Origin: Oceanisphaera sp. IT1-181 | GTDB taxonomy: Bacteria; Pseudomonadota; Gammaproteobacteria; Enterobacterales; Aeromonadaceae | Length of the DNA stretch: 64,000 bases | Assembly (NCBI RefSeq): GCF_033807535.1 | Contig: NZ_CP136856.1 | Location: 546,001 to 610,000, forward strand | Direction of reading: 5' to 3' | Shown: in pieces, positions 51,434 through 59,007 of the stretch | Layout: the number at the start of each line of letters is the position of its first letter | Position numbering within the stretch: the stretch's first letter is position 1 | Translations under genes and position numbers: made by a program | The notes under the pieces: model-generated | The model's database searches: none | What the model was told of the DNA's origin: nothing | Seen by the model: the letters and a program-made list of their open reading frames with translations, nothing else

Positions 51434-51637
51434 TGCCACGGAATCCACGGAAAATAGAGATCAAATCTGAAAGAGTATTTTATTCGTAAGACCAAAGAGG
51501 GACCTATAAACCGAAAGTTTGTAGGTCTTTTAAGATTTGCACTTATTAAATAAAATTTTTTACTTCTCGCACTTATCTCATCTTGATTTTTCCGTGGGTT
51601 CTGTGGATTCCGTGGCGAGCAATCTTTAATTTTTAAA
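51434..51637. repeat. CCGTGGATTCCGTGGC repeats in inverted orientation (family E)
   Basis: GCCACGGAATCCACGGAAAA at 51434-51453 is the reverse complement of TTCCGTGGATTCCGTGGC-type sequence at 51588-51617, which continues to AATCTTTAATTTTTAA. The pair brackets about 135 AT-rich bases between gshA and the DUF5522-type gene. A third copy is at 19806-19851. Confidence 0.65.
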
Positions 51638-51656
51638 TGTTTTAACTGAGACCCTA

Positions 51657-51806
51657 ATGAATCAAGAACCTCCACCCGAACCAGAACCTTTGCGAGAACA
51701 CGAAGATTATTACATCGAGAATGGATTTTGGATCTTTACCGCCGCCTTTCATTTAAAACGTGGCCATTGCTGCGGCAACGGCTGCCGACATTGCCCTTAT
51801 AAGTAA
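51657..51806 (+). CDS. DUF5522-type small Cys-rich protein (49 aa)
   Basis: A 49-residue reading frame from ATG 51657 to TAA 51804-51806. It begins MNQEPPPEPEPLREHEDYY, and the C-terminal half is IENGFWIFTAAFHLKRG followed by HCCGNGCRHCPYK. The block 'ENGxWxFTxxxHLKRGxCCGNGCRHCPY' is, as I recall, the signature of DUF5522 proteins found across bacteria and some eukaryotes, where the CCxxxCxxC cluster suggests metal or Fe-S binding. Function unknown. The ribosome site is weak (no clear AGGAG). It lies between gshA and a TroA-like gene, with intergenic repeats on both sides. Confidence 0.82.
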   Translation: MNQEPPPEPEPLREHEDYYIENGFWIFTAAFHLKRGHCCGNGCRHCPYK

Positions 51807-51899
51807 GTGAGGCGTAAATGGTGAGGTGTGAGGAGATAAACAATCTTAATCTGCAAGTTCGGTGTTCGCCTCACTCCTTACGCTTCACCTCTCACCTTC
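51807..51899. repeat. family C inverted repeat
   Basis: GTGAGGCGTAAATGGTGAGG with GTGTGAGG on the left and CGCCTCACTCCTTACGCTTC with ACCTCTCACC on the right are imperfect reverse complements forming a long hairpin between the DUF5522-type and TroA-like genes. Confidence 0.7.
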
Positions 51900-51918
51900 T
51901 GTACGTAAGGAAATTTAA

Positions 51919-52599
51919 ATGCGTGTTGTTTGTATGGTGCCGTCTTGGACCGAAACCCTGCTGGCTTGTGGCGTTAACGTAGTGGGGCGCACGCGTTACT
52001 GCATTCATCCGGCCGACGAAGTAGCCGATATTGCAGTGGTGGGCGGTACCAAAGATGTGCAATGGGACAAGGTAGCCGCATTGTCACCAGACTTAGTGAT
52101 TTTTGATAAAGAAGAAAACACCAAGCCCATGGCAGACAGCTGCCCGTATCCGTATTTCGCCACGCACGCCGAGTCGGTGCAAGACATGCCCCGCGCACTG
52201 CGCTTATTGGCGCAACAGCTGAATAATTACGGCTTAATCGAACTGGCGGCTCGTTTTCAATTGCTGCTCAATCATCCCGTCGCTATTGAGCCTGCTGCTT
52301 TACCACTGCTGGCACATAAAGACGCCGTACCTAATTCAGTGTTAACAGATGAGCGACCTTGGTTGTACCTGATTTGGCGCAAACCCTATATGAGCATCGG
52401 CCGCCATACTTTTATCTATTCGGTATTTGCCCATTTAGGTTTAAGCCATAAGCTGCTGGCCTTTGAGCCTAATTATCCTGAGCTCAGCTTTGAGGATATA
52501 ACCAAGCTTAATCCAATACTTTTATGCTCCACCGAGCCGCTGTGTTGGTACGGCATCCGCTGCCTGCGCTTTCTCGAATCAAGAATGGAATCTTTATGA
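51919..52599 (+). CDS. TroA/BtuF-like helical-backbone receptor, cytoplasmic, shortened at the C-terminus
   Basis: Homologous to cobalamin-binding BtuF/TroA-type periplasmic-binding folds, but without a signal peptide. The 226 residues have VCMVPSWTETLLACGVNVVGRTRYC, VGGTKDVQWDKVAALSPDLVIFDKEEN and PWLYLIWRKPYMSIGRHTFI. Near the end, ILLCSTEP runs straight into LCWYGIRCLRFLE. Related proteins usually have about 25-30 residues between the 'SSEP' strand and the 'SWFGxRxLRFL' helix, so an in-frame deletion of that part is likely. Function not known. Its stop overlaps the ATG of the lipoprotein gene by four bases (ATGA). Confidence 0.75.
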   Translation: MRVVCMVPSWTETLLACGVNVVGRTRYCIHPADEVADIAVVGGTKDVQWDKVAALSPDLVIFDKEENTKPMADSCPYPYFATHAESVQDMPRALRLLAQQLNNYGLIELAARFQLLLNHPVAIEPAALPLLAHKDAVPNSVLTDERPWLYLIWRKPYMSIGRHTFIYSVFAHLGLSHKLLAFEPNYPELSFEDITKLNPILLCSTEPLCWYGIRCLRFLESRMESL

Positions 52600-53447
52600 A
52601 AACCAGCTTTAGCCTTGCAGCTATCTTGCTTACCAGCTTAATACTGACCGCTTGCAGCTCTCAATCCGCAGCCCAGCGCAATTTACAGACCGAGCAGCTA
52701 GCCGAACGAGGCAATTTAACCGCCCTTGCTGTCGAGACGCGCTTGCCGATTAAAGCCTGGGGGCGCATAACGGCAGGCTCGCCGATACATGTCTATATAG
52801 AAGGGGATGGACGCGCTTGGCGTAATGGCCATCTGCCATCCCTCGATCCCACGCCTCACGACCCAGTGGGCCTTAAATTAGCCGCTGCCGACACACATAG
52901 CTCAGTGTTATATCTAGGGCGCCCTTGCCAGTATCTAATGGATACCTCACGCGGTTGCCACTTTAGCGTCTGGACCGATCGCCGTTTTGCGGAAACCGCA
53001 GATATTAAAGCCGCACTGCAACAGCTAACAGGCGAGCAAGAAGTTATACTCATCGGCTTTTCTGGCGGCGCTAATATTGCCATTCAGTTAGCGATCCAGT
53101 TCCTGCAGGTGAAAGAGCCGAATATGAAAGGGCCACAAGTAACAGGCTTAGTCACGGTTGCCGGTAACCTAGACGCGGAGAGCTTTAATCGCTTTCATCG
53201 TACCGCACAAGAAAAGTATGGCCATAACCAAGCTCTACTAGCAGCGTTAGCAGACTTACCACAACTGCATTACACCGGCAGCAAAGATAGAATAATACCG
53301 CCTGAATTAACGCACCAGCAGTTGGCCGCCATACAAAGTAGCCACTGCGTGCAGATAAATGAGGTAGCCAACGCCAATCATAATGGCCCTTGGGCAATTG
53401 ATTGGTCGGCATTCTCTGCACTGCAAAAAGCCTGCGAAGTTAAGTAA
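52596..53447 (+). CDS. alpha/beta-hydrolase-like lipoprotein
   Basis: The 283 residues begin with a lipoprotein signal peptide ending LILTAC, with Cys20 as the lipidation site and SSQ at +2 to +4, which favours the outer membrane. The rest resembles a serine hydrolase: IHVYIEGDGRAW as the oxyanion-side strand, the nucleophile elbow GFSGGAN with Ser, and a late GSKDRIIPPEL Asp and NHNGPW His as the probable triad. Substrate unknown. ATG 52596 overlaps the previous gene by four bases (translational coupling). A bidirectional terminator lies at 53656-53685. Confidence 0.8.
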   Translation: MKTSFSLAAILLTSLILTACSSQSAAQRNLQTEQLAERGNLTALAVETRLPIKAWGRITAGSPIHVYIEGDGRAWRNGHLPSLDPTPHDPVGLKLAAADTHSSVLYLGRPCQYLMDTSRGCHFSVWTDRRFAETADIKAALQQLTGEQEVILIGFSGGANIAIQLAIQFLQVKEPNMKGPQVTGLVTVAGNLDAESFNRFHRTAQEKYGHNQALLAALADLPQLHYTGSKDRIIPPELTHQQLAAIQSSHCVQINEVANANHNGPWAIDWSAFSALQKACEVK

Positions 53448-53498
53448 AGGATGAAGTGAGAAAGCTCTTCAGCCCAGCTGGCATGTGGCTGCGAGTTC

Positions 53499-53537
53499 TT
53501 GTAGTTTCGCGCTTTAGCTGCGAATTCTACGAAGCAG
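53499..53537 (+). repeat. GTAG-headed REP-like element, left copy near the autotransporter
   Basis: TTGTAGTTTCGCGC then TTTAGCTGCGAATTCTACG and AAGCAG. It matches 37 of 39 bases of the reverse complement of 56837-56875, so the two copies bracket the autotransporter gene in opposite orientation. Confidence 0.75.
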
Positions 53538-53655
53538 AACGGTTAGAAATCTTTTGTAAAATATGGGTACCCTACAAAGATCATAGCCAAAAAACAGTGA
53601 GGGTTTGGCTTTCCGGGAGACGGGCGCTTGTTTTATTTCTTTATATTTTCCTCAT

Positions 53656-53685
53656 AAAAAAAGCGAACCCTAGGGTTCGCTTTTT
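53656..53685. terminator. bidirectional terminator between the lipoprotein and autotransporter genes
   Basis: AAAAAGCGAACCC-TA-GGGTTCGCTTTTT with A/T runs on both sides, between convergent genes. Confidence 0.9.
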
Positions 53686-53744
53686 GGTTAGTATTTAGCT
53701 TAACTGGGCGCGTAGTGCTGGGCGCCGGGCGCTAATTTTTCGGC

Positions 53745-56342
53745 TTAGAAATCCCAACGGAATTTCAGCGCGCCTGAGTTGGCGTCAAAGCCATCGTTAT
53801 TCCAGTTGTAGTTATACTCTGCACTCACGGTCAGCAGTTCATTGCTGACAATGTCTAGGCCCACGCCGGTTACATAACGCGTTTTCTCTGGCTTAGAACC
53901 GGTAACCTTAAAGGTTTCAGCCGGTGCAGCAGCAAAGGCTACCGTGCTGTTTTGCGCTTTACCTTCAAAGTCATGGAATACACCGACGTTAACGCTTGGC
54001 GTCAGCATGGCATTACGTAACTGATAGTCTTTGCTCAACTCGGTGTTTAAGCCTAACTCTAAGCGGTTAAAGTTCTGGCTATCAATCTGTAGCGCGGCAA
54101 TAGAACCGGTTTCAGTGTAACCATCTACGGATAAGCGAGATGCTTCTAGAGACAATGTTGGTATTAGGTGAGTAGCAGGAGCAACGTCATACTGATAACC
54201 GGCACCTACGCGCGCACCGTACAGGCTGCTGTCGTAGTTGGAGGTGGTGCCAATGTTACGACGACCATCGTTGTCACCCCAAGCGTAGTAAGCCTGACCG
54301 TCTAATAATATTTGATTTATGGCTTGCGACGCATAAGCGGTGGCCATGTGATAGTCAGAGTCGGTATTGCTGTTTTGAGTGGTGCTGTCTGTATTAATGA
54401 AGCTATAAGCCGCACCTACAACTAAACCGGTATCGAGTTTAGTATCGGCACCCAGCACAAAACCGTTGCTCTTTACGTCGTAAGCTTCACCATTGCGGTT
54501 ATCTTGATCACCTTTAGACACTAAGCCCTGAACCCACATGCCGCCGTTATCCAGCATATCGCCGGATGCTAAGCTAGTCGCGCGCACAGAAACCAGTGAG
54601 CCAGATTGGCTTACAGCACTCATGGCACCGGCTACGCTTGCACCAGACACGTCTGGCAGTAAAGAGGTAAAGCTTTCAGGGCTACCATCTAGGCTATTTA
54701 GTAGTTTGGCTATAGCTGGGTTGGTTTGAGCGAGAGTATCAAGTTTTTGCAATACAGTGGCCATACTGGCCACGTTATTAGCTTGCAGGCCGTTGAATTT
54801 ACCGGTTTTGATAGCATCAGCTACTAACTGAGTAAAAGAAGTCCTGTCAAACGTCAATACTAAGTTACCGGCTACGTTGCGCTCGGTAGTAGCTACTTTT
54901 ACTAAGTTAGAGTTAACAGCGTAGTTAACACCGGTATCAGTAACGTTACCTTTTAACAGCTCAACTTTAGTGCCGTTCTGCACGTAAAGATCGCCTCGGC
55001 TCAGATCAATTAATACTTTGCTGCCTTCTGCTAAATTGAAGTTATTAGCAGTCAAACTGGTTTCTTTATGCAAGCCCATTGCTAAAGTAGAGCCTGAAGT
55101 TTGAACGTAATCACCAGCAATAGTACGGTTACCTTCTACGTAGAAAGTACCGCCATTATTTTCAACATTGCCGTTGATCTGGCCGCCGGTATAGTTAGTT
55201 CGAGTGACCTTGTTCATACGCAGTGCAGTATCACTGCCGGATAATTCGCCTGCCCGCTGATTAACGGTGATATTGCCAGTTACGCTATCGGCAATATGGA
55301 TACCTTCGCTCCCACCAAAAATCAAACCTTCGTTGTTAATAGTACCATTGAACGCTGTATTACCACTGAGGCCTATGCCCACTCTTCCGCCGACGATAGA
55401 GGCTGAGTTTTCAATATTTCCAGTGTACTTAGTATTTTTTTCACCCGATGTGAATAAAGCAATGCCGTATGAGCCAGAAATAACACCATTATCTTCGTTG
55501 ATAATAGCACCATCGAAGTCTGTGTTGATAAGTTCGATACCCGCTATGTTGCCTTCAATCAAAGAGTTATCGTTGACCACACCACCACGCCATTTACTGT
55601 CTCTTACTGAAATGGCTGATCCGGTCATTGAGAGAATTTCAGCTGATTTTTGTATATTCTCGGTATTGCTCCAGTTGTCTTCGTTAATAATCAGACCATC
55701 TATGGTGCTGCTGCTGATATCAATTGCGTTGCCACCGGTAGGATATGAATCTGGAAGGTTGTCGGTATTATCGGTAACGATAGAGCCGCCGTTATTAACT
55801 ATGAGTTCCTTGTGGCCTACAAAAATTTCTGGGATAGGGTCATCGCCAGGCTCTATGTCAAACTCATAGCCAGTTAAATTACTGTTTTTTATTTCGATAG
55901 CAGCGGCGTCACCGTCTTGGCCAATATGGGCACCATTTGTTTCAATAAAAGCTTGCTTAGCGACAACATTATTGATTAAAAAAGTACTTTTCTTTCCTTC
56001 GGTAAGAAATTCTTCTTTTTGGTCTGAACTGTTAGCATCACGCAGGTCGAAATCCATGCTGTCTAAGTTAGCATCTTTAATTTCGATCAAAGAGCTATTT
56101 TTGCTGAAATAAAGAGCATTACTAGAATGCTGACCTTTGTTGCTATCACTTGGACGTTGATCAGCAAATAAATCTGCAGTTGCACTTGGAGCTACGTTAA
56201 TATTTTGTGCGCCTGCGCCGCCAATGATGACCTGACCTGTACCTGTTAGGTCGATGTTGCCAGCGTTAGTATCAACTGCAAACACAGGTGCAGAAATAGC
56301 AACGGCCACGGCCATTGCCAAAACAGATTTATTAAACGTCAT
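53745..56342 (-). CDS. autotransporter (type Va) with beta-helical passenger
   Basis: The 865 residues comprise a signal peptide (MTFNKSVLAMAVAVAISAPVFA), a passenger of about 570 residues, and a C-terminal beta-barrel of about 265 residues starting near GGMWVQGLVSKGDQ and ending KFRWDF with the terminal Phe expected by the BAM machinery. The passenger repeats strands of the type 'G-x-I-x-N-x-G-x-I-x-G-x-x-x-G-I-x-L', typical of a parallel beta-helix, and is rich in Asn and Asp. Binding target or activity is unknown. The ATG at 56340-56342 fits AAGGAATTGGATAGC; a TTG nine bases upstream is too close. Lower GC in the passenger and the neighbouring IS suggest acquisition. Confidence 0.88.
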   Translation of the reverse strand: MTFNKSVLAMAVAVAISAPVFAVDTNAGNIDLTGTGQVIIGGAGAQNINVAPSATADLFADQRPSDSNKGQHSSNALYFSKNSSLIEIKDANLDSMDFDLRDANSSDQKEEFLTEGKKSTFLINNVVAKQAFIETNGAHIGQDGDAAAIEIKNSNLTGYEFDIEPGDDPIPEIFVGHKELIVNNGGSIVTDNTDNLPDSYPTGGNAIDISSSTIDGLIINEDNWSNTENIQKSAEILSMTGSAISVRDSKWRGGVVNDNSLIEGNIAGIELINTDFDGAIINEDNGVISGSYGIALFTSGEKNTKYTGNIENSASIVGGRVGIGLSGNTAFNGTINNEGLIFGGSEGIHIADSVTGNITVNQRAGELSGSDTALRMNKVTRTNYTGGQINGNVENNGGTFYVEGNRTIAGDYVQTSGSTLAMGLHKETSLTANNFNLAEGSKVLIDLSRGDLYVQNGTKVELLKGNVTDTGVNYAVNSNLVKVATTERNVAGNLVLTFDRTSFTQLVADAIKTGKFNGLQANNVASMATVLQKLDTLAQTNPAIAKLLNSLDGSPESFTSLLPDVSGASVAGAMSAVSQSGSLVSVRATSLASGDMLDNGGMWVQGLVSKGDQDNRNGEAYDVKSNGFVLGADTKLDTGLVVGAAYSFINTDSTTQNSNTDSDYHMATAYASQAINQILLDGQAYYAWGDNDGRRNIGTTSNYDSSLYGARVGAGYQYDVAPATHLIPTLSLEASRLSVDGYTETGSIAALQIDSQNFNRLELGLNTELSKDYQLRNAMLTPSVNVGVFHDFEGKAQNSTVAFAAAPAETFKVTGSKPEKTRYVTGVGLDIVSNELLTVSAEYNYNWNNDGFDANSGALKFRWDF

Positions 56343-56953
56343 GCTATCCAATTCCTTGTTGTTTTTATTCGGTGCTTACCGATGTATGCCGTGCAGGCTT
56401 TACTTAGTTAAACCACTTATTTTAGTGGAGCATAAGTAGCGCCGCAGCAGAGGCTGGCTTCATTTACTTTGAATGAAAATCTTGGGGCTTCAGGCTATTT
56501 ATCGACCTAGTGTTATTACTGTGTTTACACGGGTAGGCACCGCATATAGGCAGTAAACGTCTTAAAATTGACTCAAGCGGAGCTATTTTTAGCAGGTTAT
56601 GATTTTATTGCAACTTTAAATAGCGAAATGCAAAGCGATTTGTTGATCCTGCGCAAGTTAGTGACGCAGCAGTTTTGTTTCTGTGAATTTATTTTTATTT
56701 GAATTTAATTGGTCGATTAGCGTTAAGCATCGCTATGGAGTTATTTTCGGTTAAATAATTTTAAAATTGAATGAGAAATAGCATTTTTGGTGGGGTGGTT
56801 ATGGGTGCGCTAGCGGGCATGTTAGAACTAATTTTTCTGCTTCGCAGAATTCGCAGCTAAAGCGCGAAGCTACAAAATGGCGCGTAGCGGCACTACGAAT
56901 AAATCCATCAACGTCATCTTTACAGATAGAGCACCCCTGTCGGATCGGGGGGG
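56343..56953. other. AT-rich gene-free region upstream of the autotransporter
   Basis: About 610 bases without a credible gene. It includes the autotransporter 5' region (minus strand), a small hairpin CCACT...AGTGG near 56413-56428, long A/T-rich stretches (56680-56790) and the right inverted GTAG-REP at 56837-56875. It ends in a run of nine G at 56947-56955, into which the IS is inserted. Confidence 0.6.
56837..56875 (-). repeat. GTAG-headed REP-like element, right copy near the autotransporter
   Basis: The minus strand reads TTGTAGCTTCGCGC then TTTAGCTGCGAATTCTGCG and AAGCAG, 37/39 identical to 53499-53537. Confidence 0.75.
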
Positions 56954-57988
56954 GGCTATGTTCGCTTTAGTTGTTGAAAGCGCGGCTGAACCGCACATTG
57001 CCATATAAAATCAATGGTTTGAGCATCAGCCTTCCTTGTATGCTCAAACCACCTGAACCAACCAAGGTAACGGTGAAGGTACTTGGTGGCGACACCATGA
57101 AAACGCATTATCCATTGCTTCAGTCGACTGTGATAAGCATTCACACCCTGGATATGGAATATATCTTCACGTACCCGCTGACCGGCACTGCTGTTAACCG
57201 GCTTGTGAAGCAAGTGATGTTTGGCTGCCAACGCCTCGTAGTTAAGATGGCCATCGCTACAGAGCACAGCGCCAGACCGTAATCGCGGCAGCAGGCAGCG
57301 TTCCAGCTTTCTGAGCGTAAAGCGTTTCATTACAAAGTCGGCTTCGTTGTGGTTGCGGTCGCGCAGTACCATCACTTTGACCCACTTAATGTTTTTCTTA
57401 TCGCTACCACGGCGGCGAGGTTTTCTCTTACTGAGATCCCGCTTGCCTTTGAAGGATTCACGTATAAACGTTTCATCGGCTTCGACGATACCGCCCAGCT
57501 CAGAAGACTTAGTATAATCAACCAGTTGCAGAAAGCGGTGTCGCCACCTGAATGATGTACCTAAGTTTATCTGACACTTTTTGGCGGCTTTGCGAAGTGT
57601 TGTGGATTCCATCATCTGCTCCGCATATTCCAACCACCGCTCAGCCATTCGAAGCCCAGCAAGTGGCGTGCCGGTCAGAGAGGTAAATGTCTTCTTGCAA
57701 GCCCGGCAGCGGTAACGCTGTCTGCCATTCATGCTTCCCCACTTATAGGGAGCTCCATCGCGGCAATGAGGGCATGTTGGGTGTGAAGCGGTGAGTTCTT
57801 CTAGTCGAGCAATGAGCTCGGGAAACGAGTCTGGTTGCTGAAGCAGTATCAGCAGTTCATGCCGCTGCCGGGGCAGGAGTTCAGTCAGTTGGCGTTTAAG
57901 TTTGGCGAAACCTGTACTCTTCATCTTTCTGCCTCCTACGAGGTGACTGATTCAAGTATAGCTTTCAACGATTAACTCAAACATAGCC
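56954..57988 (-). mobile_element. complete IS1595-family insertion sequence (1035 bp)
   Basis: The ends are 28-bp imperfect inverted repeats (23 of 28 match): GGCTATGTT...GTTGAAAGC at 56954-56981 and its counterpart at 57961-57988. The 9-base sequence TCGGGGGGG occurs directly outside both ends (56945-56953 and 57989-57997), consistent with the 8-bp-type target duplication of IS1595 elements within a G run. One intact transposase gene on the minus strand fills the element. Confidence 0.88.
56956..57924 (-). CDS. IS1595-family transposase
   Basis: DDE-type transposase of 322 residues. Zinc ribbon Cys51, Cys54, Cys73 and Cys76 (CPHC and CRAC) is followed by a helix-turn-helix-like region, then the catalytic core. 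Asp150 (VEADETFI), Asp224 (CSDGHLNYEA) and Asn262 (QGVNAYHSRLKQW) give the DDN/E pattern known in this family. The frame is intact and the stop codon lies inside the left terminal repeat at 56956-56958. The element therefore looks potentially active. Confidence 0.92.
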   Translation of the reverse strand: MKSTGFAKLKRQLTELLPRQRHELLILLQQPDSFPELIARLEELTASHPTCPHCRDGAPYKWGSMNGRQRYRCRACKKTFTSLTGTPLAGLRMAERWLEYAEQMMESTTLRKAAKKCQINLGTSFRWRHRFLQLVDYTKSSELGGIVEADETFIRESFKGKRDLSKRKPRRRGSDKKNIKWVKVMVLRDRNHNEADFVMKRFTLRKLERCLLPRLRSGAVLCSDGHLNYEALAAKHHLLHKPVNSSAGQRVREDIFHIQGVNAYHSRLKQWIMRFHGVATKYLHRYLGWFRWFEHTRKADAQTIDFIWQCAVQPRFQQLKRT

Positions 57989-58030
57989 TCGGGGGGGAGT
58001 TATTGTTTTTTAGTTTTGTTGCACAAAACC

Positions 58031-58053
58031 GGCCGGCTAAAGTCGGCCTCTAC
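58031..58053 (-). repeat. GTAG-REP-like palindrome
   Basis: The minus strand reads GTAGAGGCCGACTTTAGCCG then GCC: a GTAG head plus a GGCCG/CGGCC stem and the CTTTAGC loop seen in other copies. Confidence 0.65.
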
Positions 58054-58091
58054 AAGGAAATTACGTATTACGCGATTTTTATCTTCAGAAA

Positions 58092-58117
58092 TAAAAAAAC
58101 CCCGCTAATGCGGGGTT
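58092..58117 (-). terminator. terminator after bamD
   Basis: On the minus strand AACCCCGC-ATTA-GCGGGGTT is followed by TTTTTATTT. Confidence 0.88.
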
Positions 58118-58149
58118 GATGGTTATTGCTTAATGCTTGGCTAAATCAG

Positions 58150-58896
58150 TTAATTGCCGGCGAAATTGGCTCGCTGCACCGCTTTGGCGTTGTTGGCCAT
58201 TTCGGTTAAACCGAGGGTGTTATAAGCGTTAGCCATTATGGTTAATGCTGGCTGCAAGGTGTCGGTGTCTGGGTAAGACTCGACTACCTGTTTGGCGCGG
58301 TTGGCGGCGGCTAACCAAGCGCCGCGCTTCATGTAAAACTGGGCGACCGCTAAATCGTATTGAGCTAAACGATTTTTAAGGCTGATCATGCGTAAACGCG
58401 CATCTGCCGCATAGGCGCTGTTGGGGTATTGGCGCAGCAATTGGCGAAAATCCGCAAAGGCTTGACGAGCGTAGGCCGGATCTCGGTCGGTACGGTCGAT
58501 ATTAAGCAGTTCTTGGAAGAAATTATGATCGATGGCCATGTTTGTGAGGCCGCGCATATATTGCGCGTAATCCACGCTCGGATGGTTAGGATTTAAGCGA
58601 ATAAAGCGGTCAATGTTGGCCAAGGCGCGGGCCGAGTCATCTTGCTTATAATATGCATAGATTAAATCCAGCTGCACTTGATTAGAGTAAGCCCCAAACG
58701 GATAACGGGAGTCCATGGCTTCGAGTAGCTCAGCGGCACGAATGTAATTGGCCGACTGTAAGCGAGCTTGTGCGTCTTGATACAGTACTTCTGGTGGCTC
58801 ATCTGGCACCGAATCTTTTTTAGTGCTCGAGCAGCCAGTGGCCGCTAATGCCAAGGCAAGGGTCAAAGTGAGCCATACGCGTCGTTGTTTAGCCAT
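58150..58896 (-). CDS. bamD: outer membrane assembly lipoprotein BamD
   Basis: Essential lipoprotein of the BAM complex that folds outer-membrane beta-barrels (including the autotransporter upstream). The 248 residues start MAKQRRVWLT with a lipobox ending ATGC (Cys22), then five TPR-like repeats: VLYQDAQARLQSANYIRAAE, YPFGAYSNQVQLDLIYAYY, NHPSVDYAQYMRGL, FRQLLRQYPNSAYA and YNTLGLTEMA. An upstream in-frame ATG at 58929 would weaken the signal peptide, so I use 58896. It is divergent from rluD, a gammaproteobacterial gene pair (yfiO/rluD). Confidence 0.95.
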   Translation of the reverse strand: MAKQRRVWLTLTLALALAATGCSSTKKDSVPDEPPEVLYQDAQARLQSANYIRAAELLEAMDSRYPFGAYSNQVQLDLIYAYYKQDDSARALANIDRFIRLNPNHPSVDYAQYMRGLTNMAIDHNFFQELLNIDRTDRDPAYARQAFADFRQLLRQYPNSAYAADARLRMISLKNRLAQYDLAVAQFYMKRGAWLAAANRAKQVVESYPDTDTLQPALTIMANAYNTLGLTEMANNAKAVQRANFAGN

Positions 58897-58944
58897 GTAA
58901 AGAGTCCATTTTTGCGATTTAAGCGTCAAGTTTGCGGAAACTGA

Positions 58945-58972
58945 TTAACTCAGCGTCAAGAAACGCTAGAAT
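58945..58972 (+). promoter_or_regulatory. candidate rluD promoter
   Basis: TTAACT at 58945-58950 and TAGAAT at 58967-58972 with 16 bases between, in the divergent bamD/rluD gap. Confidence 0.45.
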
Positions 58973-59007
58973 ACCCAATTAAACATCATTTGGTAACCAG
59001 TGTCGCT

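Noticed and set aside
53456..53698. 80-codon frame after the lipoprotein gene
   Set aside because: It consists of a GTAG-REP, other repeat sequence and the bidirectional terminator; no family similarity.
55267..55869. 200-codon open frame on the plus strand
   Set aside because: It is antisense to the autotransporter passenger, has Pro/Ser/Leu-rich composition typical of a shadow frame, and has no ribosome site or recognisable domain.
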